Shown: positions 21,807 to 30,925, numbered from the stretch's first letter. The stretch is DNA of 64,000 bases from AWTP1-13 sp963775835 (GCA_963775835.1 CAVZKV010000025.1:248001-312000), one strand, 5' to 3'. The notes: a model not told the origin generated them from the sequence alone. Translations and numbers: made by a program.

Positions 21807-22967
21807 CTAGAAATACGGCAGGGGCGGCTTGATGTATGGCTCGCGCGCCTCCCGCAGGCGCCGCACCCTGGCGCGCGCCGCCAGTCTGGCGGAACGGTAG
21901 CGAGCCATGCGCGCGTGCAGGCTGGGCTTGCTCGCCTCCCGCTTGGCCAAGTGCGCGCGGAGCGCCTTGCTGACGCGCTCGGGCGTTTGCTGCTCGGCAG
22001 CCTCGCGCCCGGCATTCGCCTTGGCCAACTCGGCCCGCGCCTCGATCAGGGCGCGGTCGCTCGATTGGCTGGCGTTGCGCGCCTGTTGTAGCTGTTCGCG
22101 GATGTCGCGCACCGCACGCTCGGCCGCCAGCCGTGAAGTACGCTCCCGCTCGAGCTCCTCGTTCGCGGGCCGGTCGCTGGAGCTGATGGACGCCACCACC
22201 GTGCGCTCTTTGGCGAGCTGCTCGTGCGCCTCCTGCAAGGAGCGACCCGCGAGCAAATGCTGATTGCGCTCGAAGGCCAACTGCTCCTCGACCGAGCGCA
22301 ATGCACGCTCGCTCGCCTCCTTGGCGGCGCGCATTTTGGCCAACTCGCTGCGCACCTCTTTGTCGCTCTCGCCGGCCGCGGCGTCCTTTTGCACCGTCCA
22401 GCTGAAGGCGGCGCCGTCCTTTTCGGCAAAGCCCTGGTCGGGGGCGCCGAATATGAGCCCGAGCACCACCGGGGTGAGTAGCAGAAAGCTGCTCAGCAGC
22501 AAGGTGCGCCGGTGGCCCGCGCCCGCCCCGGAGGGCTTGAGCGTGGCCCATGGATTGTAGGTGCCGAAATTCCAGATGTGGCCTTCCGGATCGCGACAGG
22601 AATAGCCGCGCCCGGTGTCGTCGTCCGCGTCGATGTCCAGCACGATCTCGGCGCCGGCGGCAACGGCGCGCGCACGGTGCGCCTCGGCATCGGCGACATA
22701 AAGGTAGCAAATCTGCGTCTCGACGCCGCCGATCTGATCGGGTTGTTTCATCAGCCCGTCGAAGGCCGAACCCTCGGCGGGTCCCACCATGATCATGCTG
22801 GTGCCGATCGTGAGCTCCGCATAGACGACGCCCCCGTCTTCGTCGTCGACCACCAAATGCTTGGCGAAACCGAAGGCCTCGCACAGCCAATCGATCGCGC
22901 GCGGGACGTCGCTGTAGCGCAACGTCGGAATAATGGCAGTCGTAAATGCGTCTAAGGTCGCCGTCAT
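21807..22967 (-). CDS. VOC (glyoxalase-fold) domain fused to a membrane helix and a long coiled coil
   Basis: Residues 1-145 form a PhnB-like VOC domain: FTTAIIPTLRYSDVPRAIDWLCEAFGF, the middle YLYVADAEAHRARAVAAGAEI, and DPEGHIWNFGTYNPW at its end. Next comes a single membrane segment at about 155-174 (LLLSSFLLLTPVVLGLIFG). The rest to residue 386 is rich in Glu, Arg, Lys and Ala in heptad-like spacing, a coiled coil of about 150 residues, ending in a basic tail and PYIKPPLPYF. The VOC part would be cytoplasmic if the N-terminus stays inside. No function is assigned; a membrane-tethered sensor or stress enzyme is possible. It lies 132 bases upstream of proB in the same direction. Confidence 0.8.
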   Translation of the reverse strand: MTATLDAFTTAIIPTLRYSDVPRAIDWLCEAFGFAKHLVVDDEDGGVVYAELTIGTSMIMVGPAEGSAFDGLMKQPDQIGGVETQICYLYVADAEAHRARAVAAGAEIVLDIDADDDTGRGYSCRDPEGHIWNFGTYNPWATLKPSGAGAGHRRTLLLSSFLLLTPVVLGLIFGAPDQGFAEKDGAAFSWTVQKDAAAGESDKEVRSELAKMRAAKEASERALRSVEEQLAFERNQHLLAGRSLQEAHEQLAKERTVVASISSSDRPANEELERERTSRLAAERAVRDIREQLQQARNASQSSDRALIEARAELAKANAGREAAEQQTPERVSKALRAHLAKREASKPSLHARMARYRSARLAARARVRRLREAREPYIKPPLPYF

Positions 22968-23521
22968 CTTGCGTTCCCAATGCTGGCCGGCAAGTTGGGG
23001 CGCGGGTGGGCCGTCGTCTCGCCACTACGCAAGACCAGGGGGGCGAGGAGGGTACCGACAAATATCAACCGCGGGCACTTGCCCATTGAACCTACTGCGA
23101 AATTCGTCACCAAAACATGAACGCCCACCGCCCCCGTCGGCCCGGGCGAGCGCGGACCTCAGGGTTGCCGATACCGCAGCGGCGAGCCCGTCGTTCGGTT
23201 GGCCTGGCCGCGGCGCCCGCAAAGCGGCCCGCACGCCCCCCCGCGCGTTTGGCGCAAGAAGATTTTTCTTTTCTTTGCGGGCGCCGCCATGGCCGCCGCG
23301 GCCGTCCTTGCCCGCTGGGGCGGTCCTCGGGCAAATTCTTCGCAGGGCAGCGTCCCTGCGCAAGTCTGGGCCGCCCTTGCGGGGGCAAGCTTGGGCAATC
23401 CGGGTGCTAGCTGCGGGCCATGTGTTCCGCCTCGGCGGCTGAAAGATGGTGATGCAACCGTTGCCTGGCGCGGCTGCCCCTGGTGTCGCGGCGCACACGC
23501 CGAGGGCGACCTTTTTCGGGC
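22968..23521. other. Intergenic region without a supported gene
   Basis: About 550 bases separate the VOC fusion gene from the phosphoribosyltransferase gene. Reading frames here are very Pro-, Arg- and Ala-rich, overlap one another and lack family similarity. A pyrimidine-rich run (GATTTTTCTTTTCTTTG) near 23260 stands out from the GC-rich surroundings. No promoter or terminator could be called with confidence. Confidence 0.5.
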
Positions 23522-24067
23522 TCAGGGGCCTTGCCGTTCTCGCCGAGGGTCTGCGTCCTCGGTCCGCCGGCCATCCCTGATCGGCTCCGCATACTTGAGG
23601 TCGAGATCCCAGGGAAAGAAGATCCAGGTGTCCTGCGACACCTCGGTGATGAAGGTATCGCACATCGGGGCGCCCTGGGGCTTGGCATAGACCGTCGCGA
23701 AATGCGCCAGCGGCAGGAGCGCGCGCACGAGCTTAGCGGTCTTGCCGGTGTCGGTGAGATCGTCGATCAGCAGCACGCCCTTGCCCGTGCCGTTGCCGAT
23801 GGCGCGCACCGCCGGAGCGATGGTCTTGAGGATCGCGAGCTCACCTTGCACCGAATAGTCGTGGTAGGAGGCCACGCACACGGTCTCGACCACGCGCAAT
23901 CCGAGTTCGCGCGCCACGATCGCGGCGGGTACCAAGCCGCCCCTGGTGATTGAGACGATGGCTTCGAATGGCCCCTTGTCGGCGAGGCGCCAGGCGAGCG
24001 CGCGCGCATCACGGTGGAACTGGTCCCAGGACACGGGAAACGACTTGGCTGGGTTGGGCTGGGTCAT
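23522..24067 (-). CDS. gpt: Xanthine/guanine phosphoribosyltransferase (Gpt type)
   Basis: This 181-residue enzyme should convert guanine or xanthine plus PRPP to the nucleotide. The PRPP-binding signature VLLIDDLTDTGKTAKLVRAL is complete, and SITRGGLVPAAIVARELGLRVVETVCVASY matches Gpt (RGGLVPA loop). The C-terminal TWIFFPWDLDLKYAEPIR is like the Gpt end (W-x-x-x-P-W). The ATG at 24067 gives the family start (SWDQFHRDARALAWRL); an extension to 24208 is rejected. It is divergent from an allantoate/carbamoyl-amino-acid hydrolase-like gene, which may link purine salvage and breakdown (inference). Confidence 0.9.
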   Translation of the reverse strand: MTQPNPAKSFPVSWDQFHRDARALAWRLADKGPFEAIVSITRGGLVPAAIVARELGLRVVETVCVASYHDYSVQGELAILKTIAPAVRAIGNGTGKGVLLIDDLTDTGKTAKLVRALLPLAHFATVYAKPQGAPMCDTFITEVSQDTWIFFPWDLDLKYAEPIRDGRRTEDADPRRERQGP

Positions 24068-24185
24068 CGGTCCTAAGCTCGCCAATCCTGCTGGGCAGTG
24101 GCTTGGTTCTAGCAGTCGCAGCGACTCGACGCGAAGGGTACTGTTCGGCTTGGCAGCCGCTGCCGGCGGCTCTACCATTGCGCTT

Positions 24186-25454
24186 ATGCCCCAGGGGTTA
24201 AGAGCCAATGCCGACGCCTACGGCGCGCCCCTGATGCGGCGTCTCGACGAACTTGCCACCTATACCGAGGTGCCGGGTCAGCTCACCCGGCGCTACCTCA
24301 GCCGTGCGCACTTGGCGGCCAGCCGGCAGGTTGCGGCCTGGATGCAGGAGGCCGGCATGGGCGTGCGGACCGACGCGCTTTTCAGCGTGTTCGGCCGCTA
24401 CGAAGGGCGGCGGCCGCAGGCTCCGGCCATCATGCTGGGTTCGCATCTCGACACCGTTCTCGATGCCGGGCGCTACGATGGCGCGCTCGGTGTGCTGGCC
24501 GCGATCGCCGTGGTCGCGGAGTTGTCTCGGTGCGGTGAACGGCTGCAACACGCCATCGAGGTGGCCGCCTTCGGCGAGGCGGAGGGTTCGCGCTTTTCCG
24601 CGCACCTCCTGACCTCATCGGCGCTGATCGGCGCGGTCGGCCCCGAGCTCATGGACAGTCGGGATAAAGACGGCATCTCCGTGCGTGAGGCCGTCGCGGC
24701 CGCGGGCGGTAACGCCGACGACAACCTAGGCTGCGCCCGCAAGGCTGGCGAAATTGCCGCCTACCTCGAGCTGCATATTGAGCAGGGACCGGTGCTGGAG
24801 CAAAGCGGGCTTGCCCTGGGCGCCGTCACCGCCATCAACGGCTCACACCGCCTGTCGGTGACCGTGTCGGGGTTTGCCGGCCACGCCGGCACCGTGCCCA
24901 TGTCGCAGCGCCGCGATGCGCTGGCCGCCACCAGCGAAATGGTTTTGGCGATCGAGCCCCTGGCCAGCAGCGACAAAGCGTTGGTGGCGACCGTGGGACA
25001 GATCGCGGCCCTGCCAGGCGCGCAAAACGTCCCGGGCAAGGTCAGGTTCAGCATCGACATGCGCAGTCCTACCGCTACCGTCCGCGCTCAGGCCGATCGG
25101 ACCTTGCGCCCCGCGCTTAGCGAAATCGCCGCTCGGTGCGGCGTTGCCGTGGAGGCTGCGACCTACCAGACGAATGCGGCCACACCCCTCGCCGACGCCG
25201 TCATCACCGCGGTTTTGGAGGCGATTGCAGCTTGCGGCCAGGCGCCGCTGAACCTGCCGTCGGGCGCCGGTCACGATGCCGGGATCATGGCCCGGCATTG
25301 CCCGGCGGGTATGATGTTTTGGCGCTGCAAGGACGGCATCAGCCACAATCCGGCCGGTTCGATCACGGCCGCGGATGCCGAGGTTGGGGTGCGGGCGCTG
25401 CTGGAGGCGACGCGCCGGCTCGAGCATCGGCTGGCGGGGCCAGGCGCGCCATGA
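24186..25454 (+). CDS. M20 family amidase (allantoate amidohydrolase / N-carbamoyl-amino-acid hydrolase type)
   Basis: This 422-residue zinc enzyme belongs to the AllC/HyuC group, which cleaves ureido or carbamoyl amides. Metal ligands appear in LGSHLDTVLDAGRYDGALGV, in the Glu of GEAEGSRF and in the His of LELHIEQGPVLE. GHAGTVPMSQRRDALAA is the dimerisation-domain signature, and SGAGHDAGIMA and GISHNPAGS hold the last ligand region. The group normally has E-E before G-S-R-F; here the first Glu, the expected general base, is Ala. The start at 24186 is the first Met of the conserved part; the frame open to 23946 overlaps gpt. The next M20 gene overlaps its stop by 4 bases (ATGA), so both are probably co-translated. 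Confidence 0.86.
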   Translation: MPQGLRANADAYGAPLMRRLDELATYTEVPGQLTRRYLSRAHLAASRQVAAWMQEAGMGVRTDALFSVFGRYEGRRPQAPAIMLGSHLDTVLDAGRYDGALGVLAAIAVVAELSRCGERLQHAIEVAAFGEAEGSRFSAHLLTSSALIGAVGPELMDSRDKDGISVREAVAAAGGNADDNLGCARKAGEIAAYLELHIEQGPVLEQSGLALGAVTAINGSHRLSVTVSGFAGHAGTVPMSQRRDALAATSEMVLAIEPLASSDKALVATVGQIAALPGAQNVPGKVRFSIDMRSPTATVRAQADRTLRPALSEIAARCGVAVEAATYQTNAATPLADAVITAVLEAIAACGQAPLNLPSGAGHDAGIMARHCPAGMMFWRCKDGISHNPAGSITAADAEVGVRALLEATRRLEHRLAGPGAP

Positions 25455-26704
25455 CGGACTGGCAAGCGCGCATCGCCGATCTCGTCGATGAAAATTTTGC
25501 CGCCGAAACCGCCTTTCTGCGCGAGTTGGTGCGGCTGCCAACCGACACGCCGCCCGGCGACAATGCCCCGCATGCCCAGCATACGGCCGAGCTGCTCGAA
25601 GCCATGGGCTACCGGGCCGAACGGCATGCCGTGCCCGCCGCCGAGGTGAAGGCTGCGGGTCTGACCTCGCTCACCAATCTCATCGTGCGGCGCCGCTTCG
25701 GCGCTGGTCCGGTGATGGCGCTTTCCGCCCACGGCGACGTGGTGCCACCGGGCGACGGCTGGACCAAGCCGCCCTACGCCGGCCTCATCGAAGACGGGCG
25801 CATGTTCGGGCGGGGCGTCGCGGTCTCCAAGTCCGACTTTGCCACCTATGCCTTTGCGCTCCGGGCGCTGGAGGCGGTGGGCGCCCCCTTGCAGGGAACG
25901 GTCGAACTGCATTTCACCTACGATGAAGAATACGGCGGACTGCTCGGGCCCGGCTATCTCTTGCGGCACGGGCTAAGCCAGCCCGACATGGCGATCGCGG
26001 CGGGCTTTTCTTATGCCGTCGTCACGGCGCACAACGGCTGCCTGCAGCTCGAGGCGAGCCTGCGCGGCAGGGCCGCGCACGCCGCCATGCCCGAGAGCGG
26101 CAGCGATGCCTTGGCGGCGGCCGTGGACGTGCTCAACGCGCTTTATGCGGAGCGCCGCAGCTATGCCTCTATCCGTTCCAGCTTTGAGGGCATCGCCACA
26201 CCCAGCCTCAACGTCGGCGTGATCGCGGGAGGCATCAACACCAACGTCGTTCCCGACCAGGTCACGCTCAGGCTCGACCGCCGCATTATTCCGGAGGAAA
26301 AGTCCGAAGAGGTCGAGGCCCGGCTCGCCCAGGTCATGCGGCAAGCGGTCGAGGGCAAGCCCGGCATCTCGCTCGAAATCAGGCGGTTGTTGCTCGCCGC
26401 GGCGCTGCGGCCGAACCTGGCGCAGGCACGACTGGCCGAGACCGTGCAAAGGCACGCGAGCGCGGTGTTTGCCGAACCTATTGGCCTTACCGCAAGTCCG
26501 CTCTATACGGATGCGCGCCTCTATGGCGAGGCCGGCCTGCCGGTCGTGCTGTACGGGGCGGGTCCGCGCACGCTGTTGCAGGCAAATGCTAAGCGTGCGG
26601 ATGAAAACATCTTGCTTGCGGATCTGCGCCGCGCAACCATCGTCATCGCTCGTGTTTTGTTAGACCTGTTGGGTGCCGATACTGGGCGCGCCATGCAGGC
26701 CTGA
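25451..26704 (+). CDS. M20 family metallopeptidase/deacylase (ArgE/DapE-like)
   Basis: This 417-residue protein has the two-domain M20 layout. ALSAHGDVVPPGDGWTKPPY contains the HxD zinc motif and HFTYDEEYGGLLGPGYLL the EE motif. The segment that usually reads GRGAxDMKGG is GRGVAVSKSDFATYAF, so the metal-bridging Asp position is Val. Other residues may compensate, or this may be a known subfamily variant. The dimerisation domain follows (GCLQLEASLRGRAAHAAMPESG) and NTNVVPDQVTLRLDRRI is standard. It is translationally coupled to the preceding amidase, so the two likely act in one degradation route. Confidence 0.85.
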   Translation: MTDWQARIADLVDENFAAETAFLRELVRLPTDTPPGDNAPHAQHTAELLEAMGYRAERHAVPAAEVKAAGLTSLTNLIVRRRFGAGPVMALSAHGDVVPPGDGWTKPPYAGLIEDGRMFGRGVAVSKSDFATYAFALRALEAVGAPLQGTVELHFTYDEEYGGLLGPGYLLRHGLSQPDMAIAAGFSYAVVTAHNGCLQLEASLRGRAAHAAMPESGSDALAAAVDVLNALYAERRSYASIRSSFEGIATPSLNVGVIAGGINTNVVPDQVTLRLDRRIIPEEKSEEVEARLAQVMRQAVEGKPGISLEIRRLLLAAALRPNLAQARLAETVQRHASAVFAEPIGLTASPLYTDARLYGEAGLPVVLYGAGPRTLLQANAKRADENILLADLRRATIVIARVLLDLLGADTGRAMQA

Positions 26705-26761
26705 CCAAGACAAGGCGCCAATTGTTTTTATTTTAGGATCTTTCGCGACGTTCGATCCCTC

Positions 26762-27466
26762 ATGAGCACCCATCGTCCCGTTGCGGCCATGCTCGGCCGC
26801 ACGATCCTGTTCAAATCCTTGGCCGAGCGGGACCGCCAGCTGGTTGCTCGGCAGATGGTCGCCGCCACGTTTGGGCCCGAGCAGTTAATTTTCGCCCGGG
26901 GCGATCCCCCCGACGACATTTACCTGGTACTCAAGGGCCGCGTTCGCCTGTCGGTGTTCTCGTTGGATGGCCGCATGCTCTCCTTCAAGCATGCCGAGCC
27001 CGGCGATACCTTCGGCGAGATCGGTCCCTTGGACGGGGGCGCGCGCACCGCCGATGCGACCGCGCTGACACAGGTGGAAGTGATGTCGCTGGAACGCGCC
27101 AAGCTCAACGCCTTGCTGGATGGCAATCCGCGCGTGGCGCGGGCCGCCATCAAGTTTTTATGCGCCCGGCTGCGTGAAACCAGCGAGCTGGCCGAAGGCA
27201 TCGCGCTGCACTCGATCGAGATGCGGCTCGCCCGCTTCCTGCTGTCGGCGCTCAAGCGCCAGCACGGCGATGGGCCTGCGATCCACGCCTTCATCGAGCT
27301 CGGCATCACCCAGGGCGAGCTCGCCTTGCTGATTGGCGCCAGCCGGCAAAAGGTCAACGCGGCGCTCAATACGCTGGAACAGGGGGGTGCGATCCGGCGT
27401 ACCCGCACGCGGCTTTTTTGTGATGAGGCGAGTTTGCTGCGGGTCGCCGCCCTCGAGCAGGGCTAA
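26762..27466 (+). CDS. Crp/Fnr family transcriptional regulator
   Basis: This 234-residue protein has an N-terminal cyclic-nucleotide-binding-like beta roll (IFARGDPPDDIYLVLKGRVRLSV, then PGDTFGEIGPLDGGARTADATA) and a C-terminal winged helix (ITQGELALLIGASRQKVNAALNTLEQGGAIRRTRTRLF). There are no Fnr-type N-terminal cysteines. The phosphate-binding loop FGEIGPLDGGARTADA keeps the Gly-Glu and Arg typical of cAMP-responsive members, so cAMP or cGMP binding is possible but not certain. It lies 350 bases upstream of a class III cyclase gene on the same strand, a context that would suit nucleotide signalling. The 57 bases upstream are AT-rich (TTGTTTTTATTTTAGGAT). Confidence 0.9.
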   Translation: MSTHRPVAAMLGRTILFKSLAERDRQLVARQMVAATFGPEQLIFARGDPPDDIYLVLKGRVRLSVFSLDGRMLSFKHAEPGDTFGEIGPLDGGARTADATALTQVEVMSLERAKLNALLDGNPRVARAAIKFLCARLRETSELAEGIALHSIEMRLARFLLSALKRQHGDGPAIHAFIELGITQGELALLIGASRQKVNAALNTLEQGGAIRRTRTRLFCDEASLLRVAALEQG

Positions 27467-27814
27467 GCCTTTGGTGCGTACGGGCCACAGGACCCCGCAC
27501 CTGTGGCCCGCCGTGGGCAATCCTATCGCCGCAGCCCCGCACCGGACAAATCGGCACGGATTGCCCTGTGCCGCCGACCAACGCGCTTTCATGTAGCGCC
27601 CAACCGCTGCTAAGGTCTGTCACTTGCGTGACAAGAAACCGAGGCTTCTGCTGTCGCCGTAGGCTTTTTGCGTGCTCACGATCGAGGAGCTGCCCATTCG
27701 GACGCCACCTCTCGCGGGGCGTCATCCCCCCCGCCGCACGCGGCAGGGTGCGCCCGGTTGCGGCCCCGAGGGGATCGCCCTTGCGCTCGTCACTAAAGCT
27801 GCGGCGAGGCTGCC
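27467..27814. other. Intergenic region between regulator and cyclase gene
   Basis: The gap of 348 bases contains a strong hairpin at 27481-27510 (listed separately) and otherwise no gene that can be supported. Promoter elements were not recognised with confidence. The region is somewhat richer in A and T around 27600-27700. Confidence 0.5.
27481..27510 (+). terminator. 11-bp perfect hairpin after the Crp/Fnr gene
   Basis: CGGGCCACAGG (27481-27491) pairs exactly with CCTGTGGCCCG (27500-27510), with an eight-base loop, starting 15 bases after the regulator stop. It has no T-run, so it may be a weak terminator or a 3'-end stabiliser. Confidence 0.45.
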
Positions 27815-30800
27815 ATGAGCACCGCGGGCGGCCCGGTGTCATCGCTCGCCGCCCATGGCGAGCGCCGGCTGCTCACCATTTTGTTCTGCGATCTCGTGGA
27901 TTCCTCGCGATTGGCAGGGCGGCTCGATCCGGAGGATCTGCGCGAGGTTCTCACCAGCTATCAGCGTCGGGCGACCGAAATCGTAGAGGCCTTCGGCGGC
28001 ATGGTTGCGCGCTATCAAGGTGACGGGATCCTCGCCTACTTCGGTTACCCGGCCGCCAGTGAGGATGACGCCGAGCGTGCCGTGAATGCGGCCCTTGAGC
28101 TCAGTCGGCGCATCAACGACGGGAGCGGGGTCGAGGAGGTTTTGCGCGTGCGCGTCGGCGTGGCCACCGGCATCGTGGTGGTCGGCGATCTCATGCGCTC
28201 GGGGGCCGCCGACAATCCCTCCATCGTCGGCGAGACGCCCAATCTCGCCGCCCGCCTGCAGGCGGTGGCCGAGCCGGACACGGTTCTGATATCTGCCGGT
28301 ACGCAACGGCTCACGCGCGGCCTCTTCGACTACCGCCGGCTGGAGCTGTCGGAGGTCAAGGGCTATCCAACGCCGCTGGAGGCCTTCCAGGTGCTCGGGT
28401 CGAGCGAGGTGGCCAACCGCTTTGCCGCCCTGCGCTCAACCCTGCCGTTGGTTGGCCGCGACGCGGAGCTCGCGCGCTTGCTGGACCTTTGGGAAAAGGC
28501 CAAAGCCGGCGCCGGCGCCGTCGCCTTCGTGCGTGGCGAGCCCGGGATCGGCAAGTCGCGCTTGGCGCTCGAACTGCTGCAACGTCTCAGAACGCAGTTT
28601 CCGATCGTCAGACGCCTTTACTGCTCTCCCTATCACAAGGACAGCATGCTCTATCCGCTGCTGACGCAGCTGCAGCGCACGGCCCAGATCGATGTCACCG
28701 AACCCGCCAGCGCCAAGCTCGAAAAGCTGCAGGTCTTGTTGGTGGGAGCCGGCGAGACGGCCGGCGCACTGACCGCGGTGCTGGCCGACCTGTTGGCCTT
28801 GCCCGTGCCCGAGCGGCAGACGCTGGGATCACTCGGAGCTCGGCAAAAACGCGAATTGCTCTTCAAGATCTTGCTGGAGGCGTTCGAAGAACTGGCGCGC
28901 CGCCGCTCGTTGATCGTCGTGCTCGAGGACGTCCACTGGATCGATCCAACCAGTCTGGAACTGCTCGAGGCCATCATCGCCCGCCTCGACGGTCTGCCGG
29001 CGCTGATGGTCATCACCTCGCGCCCCGGCTCAGACCCGCCATGGCTGCAGCGCGAAAATGTGCACACGTTCAATCTCGGGCCGATCGATCAGGGTAGCGC
29101 TGCGGCGCTGGCGCAGCGCATTTGCGGCATCGCCGATGCCGGCGACAGTACGGTCAAGGGCATTGTTGCCCGCGCCGACGGCGTGCCGCTCTTCATCGAG
29201 GAGTTGAGCAAGGCCGCGCTGGAGGCCGGCGTCGTTGGCCGTCCTTCCGGCGCCGGGGTTGGCGAGGCGGCGGCGCACGGGCTGGCCATTCCCGCCAGCT
29301 TGCACGCGTCGCTCTTGTCGCGCCTGGATCGGCTCGGGCCGGCGCGCGAGATCGCCAAGGCCGCCGCCGCCTTCGGTCGCGAGTTCGCCTTCGATCACTT
29401 GGCGGGCGTGATGACCGAGTGGAGCGCATCGGACCTACGCGCCGCCCTCGAGCAGCTGATCGAGGCCGAGCTTATTTTGCCGATCGGGCCGCCGCCCTGG
29501 ACGGCTTTTTCCTTCCGCCACGTCCTCATCCAGGATGCGGCCTATAGCACGCTGTTGCGGGGCGAGCGGCGCGCCCTGCATGGCCGCATTGCCAAGACGC
29601 TGACCGAGCACTTTCCTGATATCGTGGCGATCGAACCGGAAATCGCGGCGGCCCACTTTAGCAAGGCGGAGCTTTTCGAGCCCGCCGTTCAGCACTGGCT
29701 GGAGGCTGGGATTCGTGCCGCCGACCGCTCCGCCTTTGCCGAGGCAATCCAGCATTTCTCGGAGGGCGTGCGGATTTCCCGCAAACTACCCCAATCGCCG
29801 AGCCGGGCGCGCAAGGAACTGGATTTGCAAATGGCGCTTGGGCCGGCGCTGATGGCAACCCGCGGCTATGCGGCCCCGGAAAGCCTCGAGGTCTTCACGC
29901 GCGCAGACGAGCTCGTCGCCAGCGTCGGCACGGTTGCGGAGCAACTCGATGTGCTGTTGGGGCTCTTCAATGTGTACTACGGCAGGGCGGAGATCGCGCG
30001 CTCCTTAGAGGTGGCGCGCGCCCACTTGGCGCTCGCCGAAAAGCATGGGCAGGGCGCGAGCAGGGCTCATTGTCTCTTGGGGCAAAGCTACTCGACGATG
30101 GGGGCCTTCGGCGATGCCAAGCAGCATTTCGACACGGCGCTAGCGATGTTTGCGCGCCAACCGGAGGCGGCCGGCTCCTGGGGCGTGATGGCGAGCCAAC
30201 ACGTCGTGACGCTGGCGCTCAGCGCCGGGGTGCACTTCGCATTGGGCGAGCTCGAGCAGGCGCGCGCGGCGATGGTGGCGGCGGTCGAGCGGGCGCGCGC
30301 CATTCAGCACCCCCTCTCGATTGCCTTGGCCATCGTGACGGAGGTCTTGACCCCCAACCCCGGCGATTTGCAGGCGAGCTACCAACGCGCAGAAGAGGCC
30401 GTACAGTTCTGTGGCCGCCATGGTTTGAAGAATTTTGAGGCGTGGGCGCGCTTTGCCCAAGGCGCGATCATGACCCGGCGCGGCGATGTCAGCGCCGGCA
30501 TCGACGTCATGCGGGCGGCGATCGCGGAAGCGGAGGAATTGGGCTCGCGCCTGTTCAGGCCGGCGCAGCTGGCGACGCTGGCGGGGGCTTACGCTAGGCT
30601 CGGCGATCAGGCGCGCGCGCTGGGCCTCGTCGAGGAGGCAATCGAGATCGCCCAGCGCACGGGAGAGAAGCAGGCGCTGGCGGCGATTGAACGCGTCAAG
30701 GGCGAACTCCTGTTCGCCGTCGGCCGGGGCAGCGAGGGCGAGGCCGCCCTGCGCGCGGCCAGTCGAACCGCCCGGGCGCAGGGGACCCTTTCCGAGGAGC

Positions 30801-30925
30801 GCCGCATCGAGGCGAGCCTGGCAAAGCTACGATCGAAGCTGCCGGGGTCGCGAAACTGTAAAAGCCAAACGCCCGCCGCGGCGCGGGGTTGGTTTACCAC
30901 CTTGCGCGGTTTGCTGGGCTTTTGA
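27815..30925 (+). CDS. Class III nucleotide cyclase - AAA ATPase - TPR signalling protein
   Basis: This 1036-residue protein has three parts. Residues 15-185 form a class III adenylate/guanylate cyclase domain: metal-binding Asp in TILFCDLVDSSRLAGRLDPE and in ARYQGDGILAYFGYP, and the substrate-binding Asn/Arg in GETPNLAARLQ. The Lys that often selects adenine is Arg in ARYQGD. Residues 210-480 form an AAA_16/STAND-like ATPase with Walker A GEPGIGKSR (about 241-249) and Walker B SLIVVLEDVHWID. The remainder is TPR-like helical repeats (GQSYSTMGAFGDAKQHFDTAL; ARLGDQARALGLVEEAIEIA). Such proteins are thought to sense or scaffold signals and make cAMP. It is cytoplasmic with no signal peptide. 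Confidence 0.92.
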   Translation: MSTAGGPVSSLAAHGERRLLTILFCDLVDSSRLAGRLDPEDLREVLTSYQRRATEIVEAFGGMVARYQGDGILAYFGYPAASEDDAERAVNAALELSRRINDGSGVEEVLRVRVGVATGIVVVGDLMRSGAADNPSIVGETPNLAARLQAVAEPDTVLISAGTQRLTRGLFDYRRLELSEVKGYPTPLEAFQVLGSSEVANRFAALRSTLPLVGRDAELARLLDLWEKAKAGAGAVAFVRGEPGIGKSRLALELLQRLRTQFPIVRRLYCSPYHKDSMLYPLLTQLQRTAQIDVTEPASAKLEKLQVLLVGAGETAGALTAVLADLLALPVPERQTLGSLGARQKRELLFKILLEAFEELARRRSLIVVLEDVHWIDPTSLELLEAIIARLDGLPALMVITSRPGSDPPWLQRENVHTFNLGPIDQGSAAALAQRICGIADAGDSTVKGIVARADGVPLFIEELSKAALEAGVVGRPSGAGVGEAAAHGLAIPASLHASLLSRLDRLGPAREIAKAAAAFGREFAFDHLAGVMTEWSASDLRAALEQLIEAELILPIGPPPWTAFSFRHVLIQDAAYSTLLRGERRALHGRIAKTLTEHFPDIVAIEPEIAAAHFSKAELFEPAVQHWLEAGIRAADRSAFAEAIQHFSEGVRISRKLPQSPSRARKELDLQMALGPALMATRGYAAPESLEVFTRADELVASVGTVAEQLDVLLGLFNVYYGRAEIARSLEVARAHLALAEKHGQGASRAHCLLGQSYSTMGAFGDAKQHFDTALAMFARQPEAAGSWGVMASQHVVTLALSAGVHFALGELEQARAAMVAAVERARAIQHPLSIALAIVTEVLTPNPGDLQASYQRAEEAVQFCGRHGLKNFEAWARFAQGAIMTRRGDVSAGIDVMRAAIAEAEELGSRLFRPAQLATLAGAYARLGDQARALGLVEEAIEIAQRTGEKQALAAIERVKGELLFAVGRGSEGEAALRAASRTARAQGTLSEERRIEASLAKLRSKLPGSRNCKSQTPAAARGWFTTLRGLLGF

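Noticed and set aside
23025..23663. A 212-residue minus-strand frame overlapping the phosphoribosyltransferase
   Set aside because: It is out of frame with a well-supported gene over 140 bases and is made of Pro, Arg and Ala runs without family similarity.
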